The notes under the pieces are model-generated. The model worked only from the letters and a program-made list of their open reading frames with translations. It was not told the DNA's origin and made no database searches. The translations under genes were made by a program, and so were the position numbers. This document shows positions 28,106-37,036 of a stretch of DNA of 64,000 nucleotides, in pieces (the first letter of the stretch is position 1; each line of letters starts with the position of its first letter). The stretch is from Candidatus Peribacteria bacterium. GTDB taxonomy: Bacteria; Patescibacteriota; Gracilibacteria; Peribacterales; Peribacteraceae. The stretch is from positions 372,001 through 436,000 of the forward strand of contig JAHFJM010000001.1 of the NCBI GenBank assembly GCA_023245935.1, in the 5' to 3' direction.

Positions 28106-28981
28106 ATGTTTCGAATCAAGAACAGCGTCGGCTCCGATTTGGCTCGCATGCTCAAGGGCGGCGTGATCATGGATGTCGTGACTGCAAAGCAGGCGAAGAT
28201 CGCCGAAGCCGCGGGAGCCTGCGCCGTGATGGCACTCGAGCGCGTGCCGTCCGATATCCGTGCGCAGGGCGGTGTTGCGCGCATGAGTGATCCCGCATTG
28301 ATTGCGCAGATTCAAAAAGCGGTCTCGATTCCCGTGATGGCGAAGATCCGCATCGGACACACGGCGGAGGCGAGAATTCTTCAGGAGCTGAAGGTCGATT
28401 TCATCGATGAGTCCGAAGTGCTCACGGTTTCCGATCCCTTCGATCACGTTGAGAAGAAACAATTCAAGATACCGTTCGTCTGCGGTGCGACGAACCTCGG
28501 CGAAGCGCTGCGTCGTATTAGTGAAGGTGCGTGCATGATTCGTACCAAAGGCGAAGCAGGAACCGGAAATGTCGTCGAGGCCGTACGTCACCTGAAACTT
28601 ATTAAAGGGGAGATCGCTGCTCTGAAGCACATGAAACCGGCACAACTCAAGACGTATGCGAGAGAAGAGCGTGTTCCTCTCGATCTGGTCTTGAACGTCC
28701 GTACAGCACAGCGTCTTCCCGTCGTCACGTTCGTCGCCGGCGGCATTGCGACTCCCGCCGATGCAGCACTCCTCATGGAACTCGGTGCGGAAGGTGTGTT
28801 TGTCGGTTCGGGAATCTTCAAGTCGAGCGATCCGAAGAGAATGGCGAAAGCGATCGTACAAGCGACGACACATTTTGGAGATCCGGTGAAAGTGATGGAA
28901 GTGAGTAGGGGCCTGGGTGCTGCGATGGCGGGGCTGGAGGTGTCGACTCTTCAGACGAGGATGCAGGAGAGGGGACTATGA
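28106..28981 (+). CDS. pdxS: Pyridoxal 5'-phosphate synthase subunit PdxS
   Basis: '[46 protein letters not shown]', '[18 protein letters not shown]'. Confidence 0.97.
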   Translation: MFRIKNSVGSDLARMLKGGVIMDVVTAKQAKIAEAAGACAVMALERVPSDIRAQGGVARMSDPALIAQIQKAVSIPVMAKIRIGHTAEARILQELKVDFIDESEVLTVSDPFDHVEKKQFKIPFVCGATNLGEALRRISEGACMIRTKGEAGTGNVVEAVRHLKLIKGEIAALKHMKPAQLKTYAREERVPLDLVLNVRTAQRLPVVTFVAGGIATPADAALLMELGAEGVFVGSGIFKSSDPKRMAKAIVQATTHFGDPVKVMEVSRGLGAAMAGLEVSTLQTRMQERGL

Positions 28982-28982
28982 G

Positions 28983-29054
28983 AAGATGTAAGATGGAAGA
29001 CGGAAGATAAAAGTTCAGCTGCGTTTCTTACATCTTATGTCTTACATCTTATGT
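28983..29054. repeat. Period-7 repeat hairpin between pdxS and pdxT
   Basis: Left AAGATGT AAGATGG AAGACGG AAGATAA; right CTTACAT CTTATGT CTTACAT CTTATGT; pdxT ATG (29051) lies in the last unit. Confidence 0.92.
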
Positions 29055-29647
29055 CTGTCGTAGGTGTCCTCGCATTTCAAGGCGATTTTTCCGAGCATAT
29101 CGCCGTGCTTCATTCGATGCATGTTCCTGCAGTAGAAGTCAGATCTCTTTCAGATCTCTCGAAAGTCGGTGCGTTGATCATTCCGGGAGGCGAATCGACA
29201 GTGATCGCAAGATTTCTGGATGAGACAAGAGTAGGCAAAGAAATTGTAAGGAGAGTGCTTGCAACCCCAACCCGAACCCTTCCCCCACTTTTTGTCTATG
29301 GCACCTGTGCCGGAGCGATACTGCTTGCAAAAAAAGTCACAGGCAAAAACGCACCGAGGTCACTCAAATTGATCGATCTCACGATCGATCGCAACGCCTA
29401 CGGAACACAGCTCGACAGTTTCGAAACGAACATCAGAGTGAAGGGCATACGCGAGAAAATCCCCGTCTCATTCATCCGTGCACCGAAGATAACGAGAGTC
29501 GGAAAGGGAGTCGAGATTTTGGCTGAACATCAAGGAGTTCCGGTGCTTGTTCGGCAGGGGAAAGTGCTTGTAGGAACGTTCCATTCTGAAGTGCGAGACG
29601 ATGCGCGGATTCATCAGCTGTTTCTGAAGATCATCAAGGCATCATAA
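29051..29647 (+). CDS. pdxT: Pyridoxal 5'-phosphate synthase glutaminase subunit PdxT
   Basis: 'VGVLAFQGDFSEHI', 'IPGGESTVIARFL', 'VYGTCAGAILLAKKV', 'GTFHSEVRDDARIHQLF'. Confidence 0.95.
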   Translation: MSVVGVLAFQGDFSEHIAVLHSMHVPAVEVRSLSDLSKVGALIIPGGESTVIARFLDETRVGKEIVRRVLATPTRTLPPLFVYGTCAGAILLAKKVTGKNAPRSLKLIDLTIDRNAYGTQLDSFETNIRVKGIREKIPVSFIRAPKITRVGKGVEILAEHQGVPVLVRQGKVLVGTFHSEVRDDARIHQLFLKIIKAS

Positions 29648-30088
29648 TTCTTCCGGAGTCGGTATCCAGCCGACATTCTCAATGTGACGCAGTTTTCCTC
29701 GTAAATATCTTGGGCGACCTTCTCTCTTTTGTTCTCGACGTTCTATGGAAATTTCTATGTCTCGCGGATCCATGGGCATTTCTGTTTTTTTAGGGAAATA
29801 GGTGGGGATCGGATCCGAAGGTTCCAGTGCGATGCGTACGATATCCTTGATTGCACCGATGATTGCCAATCGTATTTCCTTTGGGGGAGAATTCTTCAGA
29901 TGTACATTATTTTCTTGCAAGTGTGTCGTGCAGAGCGTGCCGAGACGACTATGAAAATTCTTGTGCCCCATTGCATCTTCCGCTTCCTGAAAACGATCAC
30001 GTTCATGTCCGTCCAATGTTCGTGAGATTGGTTCCCAATACTTTGCCATTATTTCAGGACTTGACGACATTGATGGATTTTTGATCAA
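29642..30088 (-). CDS. Hypothetical protein
   Basis: 148-aa ORF, AT-richer than flanks, no recognised family. Confidence 0.5.
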   Translation of the reverse strand: MIKNPSMSSSPEIMAKYWEPISRTLDGHERDRFQEAEDAMGHKNFHSRLGTLCTTHLQENNVHLKNSPPKEIRLAIIGAIKDIVRIALEPSDPIPTYFPKKTEMPMDPRDIEISIERREQKREGRPRYLRGKLRHIENVGWIPTPEEL

Positions 30089-30101
30089 TTATTTGTTTTT
30101 G

Positions 30102-31016
30102 TCAAACAAACTCCTCCATCAATTTCGTGATGTCAAACGTCTCCACTTCCTCCACCGGAGTCGTCGTTTTTCCCTGTCTCGGCACAAGCCGCTCAATGAA
30201 GTTCGGAACGTTTTCGTTTCGGTACAAGATTCCCGTTGCGATGCGTTTGCTTGTATCCACTGCGAGTTTTCGTGCTTTCGCAAAGTCGGACGCGTTATGG
30301 TTCTCGTCTTCGACTTTGAAGCACTTCTGCATCAGCATCGTGTGTGTTGCGAAGTGGTTGTACGTCGGGCAGGCTTGCAGCACGTCGACGAACGCGAAAC
30401 CTCGATGCGAGATCGCCGCCTTCAAGATTTCTTTGAGCTGTTTGATATCACCCGAAAACCCGCGAGCGACGAACGTGGGTTCAAGAGAGAACAGGAAATC
30501 CATCGAATTGAGCGTTGCTTCGGGTATGCCGTTCGGTGCCGTGTTCATCTGCTGGTTCTGCGGTGTGAGTGAGCTCGCTTGCCCCGTCGTCAGTCCGTAG
30601 TTGCCGTTGTTGTGGAGAACGAAGACGATCGGATAGTGACTGCGTACGGCGTGCACGAGATGTCCGATGCCTTCCGAAAAACTCGCACCGTCGCCGCCGA
30701 AGGCGATGACGGGAAGTTTTGGATTCGCGAGCTTTGCGCCTGCGGCAAACGGAAGGACACGACCGTGCAGACCGTGAAATCGGTATCCCAGAAGTTTGTC
30801 CGACATGTTGCCGTGGCAGCCGACGTCGTAGCAGAGCAGCGTCTGCGTCGGTGGGATCTTCAGTTCCACAAGTGCCTGCTTGATCGCCGCCCAGATACCG
30901 TAGTCGCCGCAGCCATCGCACCACGTACTGCGGTTCTCGGAGTGGTAGTCCTTCATGGACGGCGATGTCGCAGACCCTGAGTGTGCCGAATGGGATGTTT
31001 GGAGAGGGATGGACAT
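30102..31016 (-). CDS. korB: 2-oxoacid:ferredoxin oxidoreductase, beta subunit
   Basis: 'TWCDGCGDYGIWAAIKQAL', 'GDGASFSEGIGHLVHAVRSHYPIVFVLHNNGNYGLTTGQASSLTP'. Confidence 0.9.
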   Translation of the reverse strand: MSIPLQTSHSAHSGSATSPSMKDYHSENRSTWCDGCGDYGIWAAIKQALVELKIPPTQTLLCYDVGCHGNMSDKLLGYRFHGLHGRVLPFAAGAKLANPKLPVIAFGGDGASFSEGIGHLVHAVRSHYPIVFVLHNNGNYGLTTGQASSLTPQNQQMNTAPNGIPEATLNSMDFLFSLEPTFVARGFSGDIKQLKEILKAAISHRGFAFVDVLQACPTYNHFATHTMLMQKCFKVEDENHNASDFAKARKLAVDTSKRIATGILYRNENVPNFIERLVPRQGKTTTPVEEVETFDITKLMEEFV

Positions 31017-31026
31017 GCGAGAGACG

Positions 31027-31047
31027 AGTGGTTAGTGGTTAGTCGTT
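31027..31047. repeat. Period-7 repeat AGTGGTT AGTGGTT AGTCGTT spanning the korA stop codon
   Basis: Direct reading; korA stop at 31032-31034. Confidence 0.75.
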
Positions 31048-32879
31048 CGAGACCCTGATGGGTCCTCAGACCCAGAACGGGTGGGTAGTGCTTCGATTTT
31101 CTCTTGGATTGCTTTGAGGAGTTCATCGTAGAAGAACGGACGACCGTCGTACTTCAGAATCTTCTCTTGAATGTCGATTCCCGTTTCCTGTTTCAGAAGT
31201 ATCCCAAGCTGACCTTGGTAATTTCCTTCGATCAGGATGACTTTCTTCGCTTTTTTCGAGAGTTGTATGAACTTCTCGGTTTTGAGTGGCCAGAGGTGGG
31301 TGAAGTGGAGGTACGCGAGCTTTGAGCTTTGAGCTTTGAGCTTTGAGCTTCGTAGGACATCAAAAATCACAGATTTCGTGCTACCCCATCCAACAAGCAA
31401 AATATCGATTTCAGGAACAGCGTCATTACTCATAGCTAATTGCTCACAGCTCACAGCTTCGTAAAGTTCCGGTTCAGGCAGCGCCGCCTTCAACGTTTCC
31501 ATCTTCTTCATCCGTTTCTCGAGTTGCGCCTTGGCATTCGAAGCCGTTTCATCCACGCTGCCGTCGGCACTATGCTCGTCTCCCTGTGCGACGTAGGTTG
31601 CCGCATCCGCTCCGGGGAGCCATCTCGGTGAGATGCCATTTTTTGCGTTCGCTGCGTACCGATCGGAGGATCGTAACTTCTTCAGTTTCTCGGGGTCTGT
31701 CACGAGCCCGCGCTTGATTTTCGTCTTCTTCAGCTCATACGGCTCTTGCGTGTACAGCGCCTCGGCAATCTGTTTGTCGGTCAGCACGATCACGCTGATC
31801 TGAAATTCTTCGGCAACGTTGAATGCGTCGTTCATCAGTGTGAACGCATCGTTGCTGTCTGAAACTGATAGTACAAGTCGTGCGAATTCTCCGTGTGCGG
31901 TATGCACTGCCATCAGAAGATCCGCCTGCGCCGTCCATGTCGGGAGTCCCGTCGCGGGTCCCGGACGTTGTGCCAGCACGAACACCGTTGGGTTCTCGAT
32001 CATCGCATTCATCGAGAGTGTTTCGCTCATCAGATCGAACCCGCCGCCGGAGGTTGCGGTCAGTGCGCGCGTTCCCATAAACATCGCACCGGAGACGAGC
32101 TGCGCAGCCGTGATCTCATCTTCGGCTTGTTTGAGAACGATGCCGGTGTCGTTCTGAGTCGAGGCGACGTAGTTGAGAAGCGGGCTGCTCGGCGTCATGG
32201 GATAGCCGGCAAAAAGACGCATCCCCGCATGAACAGCTCCCAGCCCCATCGCCTTGCTTCCGGTGATCAGCAGTTGCTTCTGCCATTTCTTCTGCGGCTT
32301 CGGCATGGGGACCGTGAACGATGCGTTTTCTTTGTGCATCGCGAAGCCTTCCTCGATGCAACGCATGTTGAGTTCCAGGAGATCCTTCTTCTTCGCAAAT
32401 TTCTCGCCGACCATTTTCTTCAGCCCCGCGATGTCTTGTCCGAGGACGGACCAAATGAATGCGGAGAGCAGCACGTTGCCGAGAATCGGCTTTGCGCCGA
32501 GCTTTCTGAGCACCGTCTCGATCGGCAGTTCGATGACCTGGAGGCTTAAGCGGTCGATCAGCTTCTGATGTTCCTTCGGGAATTTCCAGTCCGGTGTCGA
32601 ATGAATCAGGATTCCTCCCGGCTTCAAGTCCGTCAGATTGTGTTCAAGTCCGTGATGATTCAGGGCGATCACGATATTCACGTTCACTTCCGTGCTCCCG
32701 ATTTTCTCATCCGAGGTGTCCAGTTGATAACTGGCATGTCCGCCTTTGATGAGCGACGGGTACTCACGGTAGCCGAACACGCAGTAACCGCTGCGCTTCA
32801 GCGCCTTCGCCATAATCTCACCGATCGAATCGATGCCCTGTCCGGATGAGCCGACGATTTTGAGGGAAATGCGGGACAT
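31032..32879 (-). CDS. korA: 2-oxoacid:acceptor oxidoreductase, fused gamma-alpha subunit
   Basis: 'VGSSGQGIDSIGEIMAKALKRSGY', 'GNEA-type alpha region', 'DILLVGWGSTKSVI', 'YLHFTHLWPL'; start at 'MSRISLKIVG'. Confidence 0.9.
   Translation of the reverse strand: MSRISLKIVGSSGQGIDSIGEIMAKALKRSGYCVFGYREYPSLIKGGHASYQLDTSDEKIGSTEVNVNIVIALNHHGLEHNLTDLKPGGILIHSTPDWKFPKEHQKLIDRLSLQVIELPIETVLRKLGAKPILGNVLLSAFIWSVLGQDIAGLKKMVGEKFAKKKDLLELNMRCIEEGFAMHKENASFTVPMPKPQKKWQKQLLITGSKAMGLGAVHAGMRLFAGYPMTPSSPLLNYVASTQNDTGIVLKQAEDEITAAQLVSGAMFMGTRALTATSGGGFDLMSETLSMNAMIENPTVFVLAQRPGPATGLPTWTAQADLLMAVHTAHGEFARLVLSVSDSNDAFTLMNDAFNVAEEFQISVIVLTDKQIAEALYTQEPYELKKTKIKRGLVTDPEKLKKLRSSDRYAANAKNGISPRWLPGADAATYVAQGDEHSADGSVDETASNAKAQLEKRMKKMETLKAALPEPELYEAVSCEQLAMSNDAVPEIDILLVGWGSTKSVIFDVLRSSKLKAQSSKLAYLHFTHLWPLKTEKFIQLSKKAKKVILIEGNYQGQLGILLKQETGIDIQEKILKYDGRPFFYDELLKAIQEKIEALPTRSGSEDPSGSRTTNH
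31318..31350. repeat. Tandem heptamer (AGCTTTG)x4.7 inside korA; CAAAGCT in the coding sense
   Basis: Direct reading; same unit as 4571-4598. Confidence 0.98.
31424..31458. repeat. Degenerate heptamer array CATTACT CATAGCT AATTGCT CACAGCT CACAGCT inside korA
   Basis: Direct reading; encodes EAVSCEQLAMSND. Confidence 0.85.
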
Positions 32880-32883
32880 GGAT

Positions 32884-32911
32884 TTAGGGCTTGGGACTCG
32901 GGACTCGGGTG
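32884..32911. repeat. Period-7 repeat TTAGGGC TTGGGAC TCGGGAC TCGGGTG between flavodoxin and korA
   Basis: Direct reading; encodes the flavodoxin C-terminus and stop. Confidence 0.85.
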
Positions 32912-33381
32912 GGAAGCTTTTCGATGGCAGACGCAAGTTCCTTCGCCCACGCTTCTATTTTTACAGTCTGATCGAACGGTTCATTGATGATCTTGAGTGT
33001 CGGCAAAAGAACTTTTGCATGATGATCGGTCAGATACTGCGTCAGCTTCTCCGCGGCGCGCGCCGTGAAATGATACCGATCGTCACCAAGTCCGATCGCC
33101 GCAGCGGGCATGTCCCTCAAATCAACATCCGCAGCGCGCACCGTCAGCAGTTCATGCATATGCGGTTGCAACTGCCCTTCGACGTTGTTTGTATTCCACG
33201 AACCGCACGCGAGGAGGAGGATATCGCTTTTCTTGAGAGTCTCCTCCGTGCTCATCTCCGCACGTTGCTTGATGATTCTGAGGTCGGGCAGTGCTTTGTT
33301 CACCGTAGCGGCGAGCGTATCGACGACAAACTCCGTATGTCCCGTTGAGGTCGAGTAGAGAAGGGTGAGAGTGCGTGTCAC
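32884..33381 (-). CDS. Flavodoxin-like protein (GTG start)
   Basis: 'LTLLYSTSTGHTEFVVDTLA', 'LLACGSWNTNNVEGQLQPHM', 'AIGLGDDRYHF'. Confidence 0.85.
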   Translation of the reverse strand: MTRTLTLLYSTSTGHTEFVVDTLAATVNKALPDLRIIKQRAEMSTEETLKKSDILLLACGSWNTNNVEGQLQPHMHELLTVRAADVDLRDMPAAAIGLGDDRYHFTARAAEKLTQYLTDHHAKVLLPTLKIINEPFDQTVKIEAWAKELASAIEKLPTRVPSPKP

Positions 33382-33534
33382 ATCTCGATTGTAGTCAGAT
33401 TCGAGTTTTTTTGATAGATCTACACTATGTCAGCAATACGAAGTCCCTAGAAACGAAGCGTAGGGAGGATGGTCAAGATTATTTGACATCGTTGCTATTC
33501 CCTGTACGATTTATTACTTCTTTCGCTTTCATCC

Positions 33535-34245
33535 ATGCAGACCCATTCTCCGGAACAGGCACTTACGAACGCAGAAGCACCTCCTCGCATCGACACTGTG
33601 GGACAGCATGCAGCAGCTGTCGCAAACATTCAGAGCGAAAGCAGTGATGCGGCACGGGCATCTCTTGTTGATCCCAAGCGCGAACTTACGCCAGAGCAGA
33701 GCGAACAGATTTTTGCGGTGTTAGATTCTCGTTGGAGTCAGGCGCAGAAACATTATGCGAGGCCGGAAGGCATCGATTTTTCTGCAGTGAAGAAATCACT
33801 CGAAGCAAATCCTGCCGCACTCCGGAGTCTCTTTCGGATGGAAGAGACGGGTGGTGAACCGGACATTGTGGCGGTCGAAGGCAGTGCATTCGTGTTTGCC
33901 GATTGCTCGAGGAAATCTCCGGTTGGTCGCAGAAATTGTGCCTACGACGAATTTGCCGAAAAGTCTTTTGGCGACAAATGTCGCGGCAATGCGGTCGATA
34001 TGGCGAAAGACTTTGGCGTAGAACTGATGTCCCAGGAGTTTTATCTCATCATGCAAACGCTGGGAAAATTTGACGGTAATTCGTGGAGCTGGCTCAAAAC
34101 GGATGAGAGGATGAGAAGCAAGATGCGCGCCCTTCGCGGTAGTCTTATCAATGGCAAGCTTCCGCTCATCGATCAACACGGCGCTCTCGATCATCGTGAA
34201 ACGATGGGTTGGCGCGGTGTGATCAGGGTGGCGAAGGTTGGGTAG
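33535..34245 (+). CDS. DUF4256-like protein
   Basis: 'MEETGGEPDIVAVEGSAFVFADCSRKSPVGRRNCAYD', 'NAVDMAKDFGVELMSQEFYLIMQTLGKFD'. Confidence 0.75.
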   Translation: MQTHSPEQALTNAEAPPRIDTVGQHAAAVANIQSESSDAARASLVDPKRELTPEQSEQIFAVLDSRWSQAQKHYARPEGIDFSAVKKSLEANPAALRSLFRMEETGGEPDIVAVEGSAFVFADCSRKSPVGRRNCAYDEFAEKSFGDKCRGNAVDMAKDFGVELMSQEFYLIMQTLGKFDGNSWSWLKTDERMRSKMRALRGSLINGKLPLIDQHGALDHRETMGWRGVIRVAKVG

Positions 34246-34316
34246 GTTTGGATATTGATAAAACTTCTGGATTATGTTAAAATACATGTTGTTCATTCAT
34301 CACTCCCAAAACAAAT

Positions 34317-35243
34317 ATGACCAAAGAAACGCCTGAGAATACTCATTCGTCTGCTGAAGAACTTTCTGCACTGCTTCGAGACGTTGAAAAACACAATAAG
34401 CAATTTTCATTGGGGAGCATGATGGCAAAAGTAATTTTTGATTCAGTTCGAGAATCGATCGATGATCGTGTTGATAACGAGAAAGGAATGCTCGAAAAAC
34501 AGCGTGAAGACAGACACGTTGCCGTGGGATCATTTGTCGATGCGCATGCAAATATTCTGAATGCCATGGGACTACGAGCCGAACCTGTATCCGGAAAAAC
34601 GGCGACAGTTTTTGCAGGAGGCGATCAACTTGGTACGGGAGAAATGCGCTTGAATATTGGAAATCAGGAAACATTTTTGCACTTCTTGCAGACACTGTCC
34701 GCTGAAGATGTAAGGGAACACCGTACTCTACCTTCGGATCTTGGAAAGCTTGTAGGAGTGTTGGAACAGCAAATGAAAGATCACTACAGCTATGAAAAAC
34801 CTTCCGACGAAGCATTGAATCTCCTTGCGTCGATGGGAAGCATCGTTCAGGAGTTCGATCGTCTTGGTCTTCAAGAGCAAGTGAATACGCTCCGTTCCTA
34901 TTTGGAGAAAGCTCGTGCAGGATATCTCCGTGAGGATCTTCTTGTTCAGAGGGCACACATTATGCCCAGAGAAGGATGGGGACCTTCAATGTGGCATGCG
35001 GATTGCACGGCAGAATCTTTGAAGAGATTATGGGATAAGGCGATTCGGGTACTCGAGGAAGTTCAGAAAAATCCGCGGGCAAATGCTCTCGCTGAGAAGC
35101 TGCACAGTCATCTTCTCGATTCTGTGGGGAAGTCAATGCAGGATTTATCTCAAAAACCTGATAGCTACTACGCAAGGTCTGTTTCAAGCAAAGCAGAACT
35201 TCAGGAAGTGCTGGAAGAAGCTCGCAGTGAACTTATGAAATAG
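34317..35243 (+). CDS. Hypothetical helical protein (308 aa)
   Basis: Long intact ORF, AT-richer than flanks, no recognised family. Confidence 0.6.
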   Translation: MTKETPENTHSSAEELSALLRDVEKHNKQFSLGSMMAKVIFDSVRESIDDRVDNEKGMLEKQREDRHVAVGSFVDAHANILNAMGLRAEPVSGKTATVFAGGDQLGTGEMRLNIGNQETFLHFLQTLSAEDVREHRTLPSDLGKLVGVLEQQMKDHYSYEKPSDEALNLLASMGSIVQEFDRLGLQEQVNTLRSYLEKARAGYLREDLLVQRAHIMPREGWGPSMWHADCTAESLKRLWDKAIRVLEEVQKNPRANALAEKLHSHLLDSVGKSMQDLSQKPDSYYARSVSSKAELQEVLEEARSELMK

Positions 35244-35325
35244 GGGATTTTGCCCACCGATCACTTCCTCTCATTCATTTGTGTCTGCAGCAATCGTGAA
35301 AACATAGTAAGATCATGAAGCGTTT

Positions 35326-35402
35326 GGACGATTAGCTCAGCTGGTTAGAGCGTTCGATTCACATTCGAAAGGTCCCCGGTTCGAATCCGGGATCGTCCAC
35401 CA
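35326..35402 (+). tRNA. tRNA-Val (anticodon CAC), CCA encoded
   Basis: ggacgat tagctcagctggttagagcgttcgattcacattcgaaaggtccccggttcgaatccggg atcgtcc a cca. Confidence 0.95.
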
Positions 35403-35421
35403 TTTTTCTCATTTGGTGATT

Positions 35422-36165
35422 ATGACCGTCGTTCTCTACACCCTCCTCTCCGTCGTTCTCATCAGCCTCCTGTCGTTTCTCGGGATCTTCTTCTTTCTCT
35501 TTGAAGAGAGCACGATTCGGAAGTTGCTCCTGTACTTCGTGAGTCTCTCGACGGGAGCGCTTCTCGGCGATGTCTTCATCCACATCATTCCGGATCTTGC
35601 GCAGTCGCCTGAATTTTCGCGCAGTCTCTACATTCTGCTCGGAGGAATCCTGTTCTCGTTCATTCTCGAGAAAGTCATTCACTGGCGGCACTGTCACATA
35701 TTGCCTTCCGGTACGCACCATCATCCGATGGGGATCATCAACATCGTTGGAGAATCGATGCATAACTTCATCGACGGGCTCGTGATCGCCGCCGCATTCC
35801 TCGCGAGCGTTCCGATCGGTATCTCGACGGCGCTTGCGGTTGTGTTGCATGAAATTCCGCATGAGGTCGGGAATGTCGCCGTGCTTCTCCACAGCGGGTA
35901 CTCCAAGAAGAATGCCCTTCTGTTCAATTGTCTTTCCGCAGCAACGTCGATTCTCGGTGCAGGAATCGTTCTCCTGTTCTCCGCATCCGATAGAGCGATC
36001 GGCAGCCTGATGTTGCCGTTTGCGGCGGGAAATCTTCTCTACATCGCGGGATCCGATCTGATTCCCGAATTGCATAAGGAAACAGAACTCCGAAAAACTC
36101 TCGGCCAGCTTGTGTGCATCGTTGCCGGTATGCTGATCATGTATGGCGTGAAACTGATGGAGTAG
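35422..36165 (+). CDS. ZIP-family metal transporter
   Basis: 'GALLGDVFIHIIPDL', 'HNFIDGLVIAAAFL', 'HEIPHEVGNVAVLLHSGYS'. Confidence 0.9.
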   Translation: MTVVLYTLLSVVLISLLSFLGIFFFLFEESTIRKLLLYFVSLSTGALLGDVFIHIIPDLAQSPEFSRSLYILLGGILFSFILEKVIHWRHCHILPSGTHHHPMGIINIVGESMHNFIDGLVIAAAFLASVPIGISTALAVVLHEIPHEVGNVAVLLHSGYSKKNALLFNCLSAATSILGAGIVLLFSASDRAIGSLMLPFAAGNLLYIAGSDLIPELHKETELRKTLGQLVCIVAGMLIMYGVKLME

Positions 36166-36982
36166 ACGACTTGTCCTCGCAGAGAGGAACAGCATCTTCA
36201 ACGAGATCAACCGCTGTTTCATCCGTCGTTGCGTAGTTGCGGGCAATTTCTTCAAGTCTTTGCACGGTTGGAGATCCGTCTTTCATTTCTAGGTAGAGCC
36301 GCTCCCAGTGAAAATTCTCACCCGGTTTTGCATCGGGATTGGCTCGGTGCCGTTCCCATCCTTCGATAATTTTTCTCCTGCATTGCAGAGGATCTCTCAA
36401 TGGAAAATGTGCGAGAGCGAGCGTGTCGATCGATTGTGCCGGAGCGACGCCTCCACTGCTGAGGAGCGTGTGACTGCCGAGCGGGATTCTTGCTTCATGA
36501 TGAAAGGCGCGAGGAATGAGAACTTTCCTGTACTGCGGATGCTCGGCGGATCTGCGATGGATGATGCGACGAAGAATATTCTTATCTTTCGGATCATCGG
36601 CGGCAGTGGGAACGTACGTGCGCCATGGGATCATGGACACATGGCTTTTTGACAATGTTTCGATGGTCTCTCTTGGATTCCCCCGAGTGCCGATGAGAAA
36701 TTCATCCGCATCCAACGGGAGGATCCAATCAGGTTTTTCGTGCACTGCGAGTGCATGCATGAGTTCCGTGAGAGCAGGCCCCTGGTTATGGAAGATACTT
36801 TCATTCCTGCGTACGTCGAGGGGTAGTCCTTCACGAACGAGTCTTTGGAGAATGAGTGGAGTCGTATCGGTACTCGCATTGTCGATGACAATCATCTTAT
36901 CGACGATCTTGCTGTTCCACCTCACGAACGACTCGATGATATCTGCTTCATTGCGGGCCCAGGTGATCGAGATCAGCATCAT
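36137..36982 (-). CDS. Family 2 glycosyltransferase
   Basis: 'ISITWARNEADIIESFVRWNSKIVDKMIVIDNASTDTTP', 'PLDADEFL'; start at 'MMLISITW'. Confidence 0.82.
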   Translation of the reverse strand: MMLISITWARNEADIIESFVRWNSKIVDKMIVIDNASTDTTPLILQRLVREGLPLDVRRNESIFHNQGPALTELMHALAVHEKPDWILPLDADEFLIGTRGNPRETIETLSKSHVSMIPWRTYVPTAADDPKDKNILRRIIHRRSAEHPQYRKVLIPRAFHHEARIPLGSHTLLSSGGVAPAQSIDTLALAHFPLRDPLQCRRKIIEGWERHRANPDAKPGENFHWERLYLEMKDGSPTVQRLEEIARNYATTDETAVDLVEDAVPLCEDKSSTPSVSRHT

Positions 36983-37036
36983 GCAGGCAGTGTGCCAGAT
37001 CTCGCGGAGAGATGGGATGCTGTAGACTGTCCGTCC

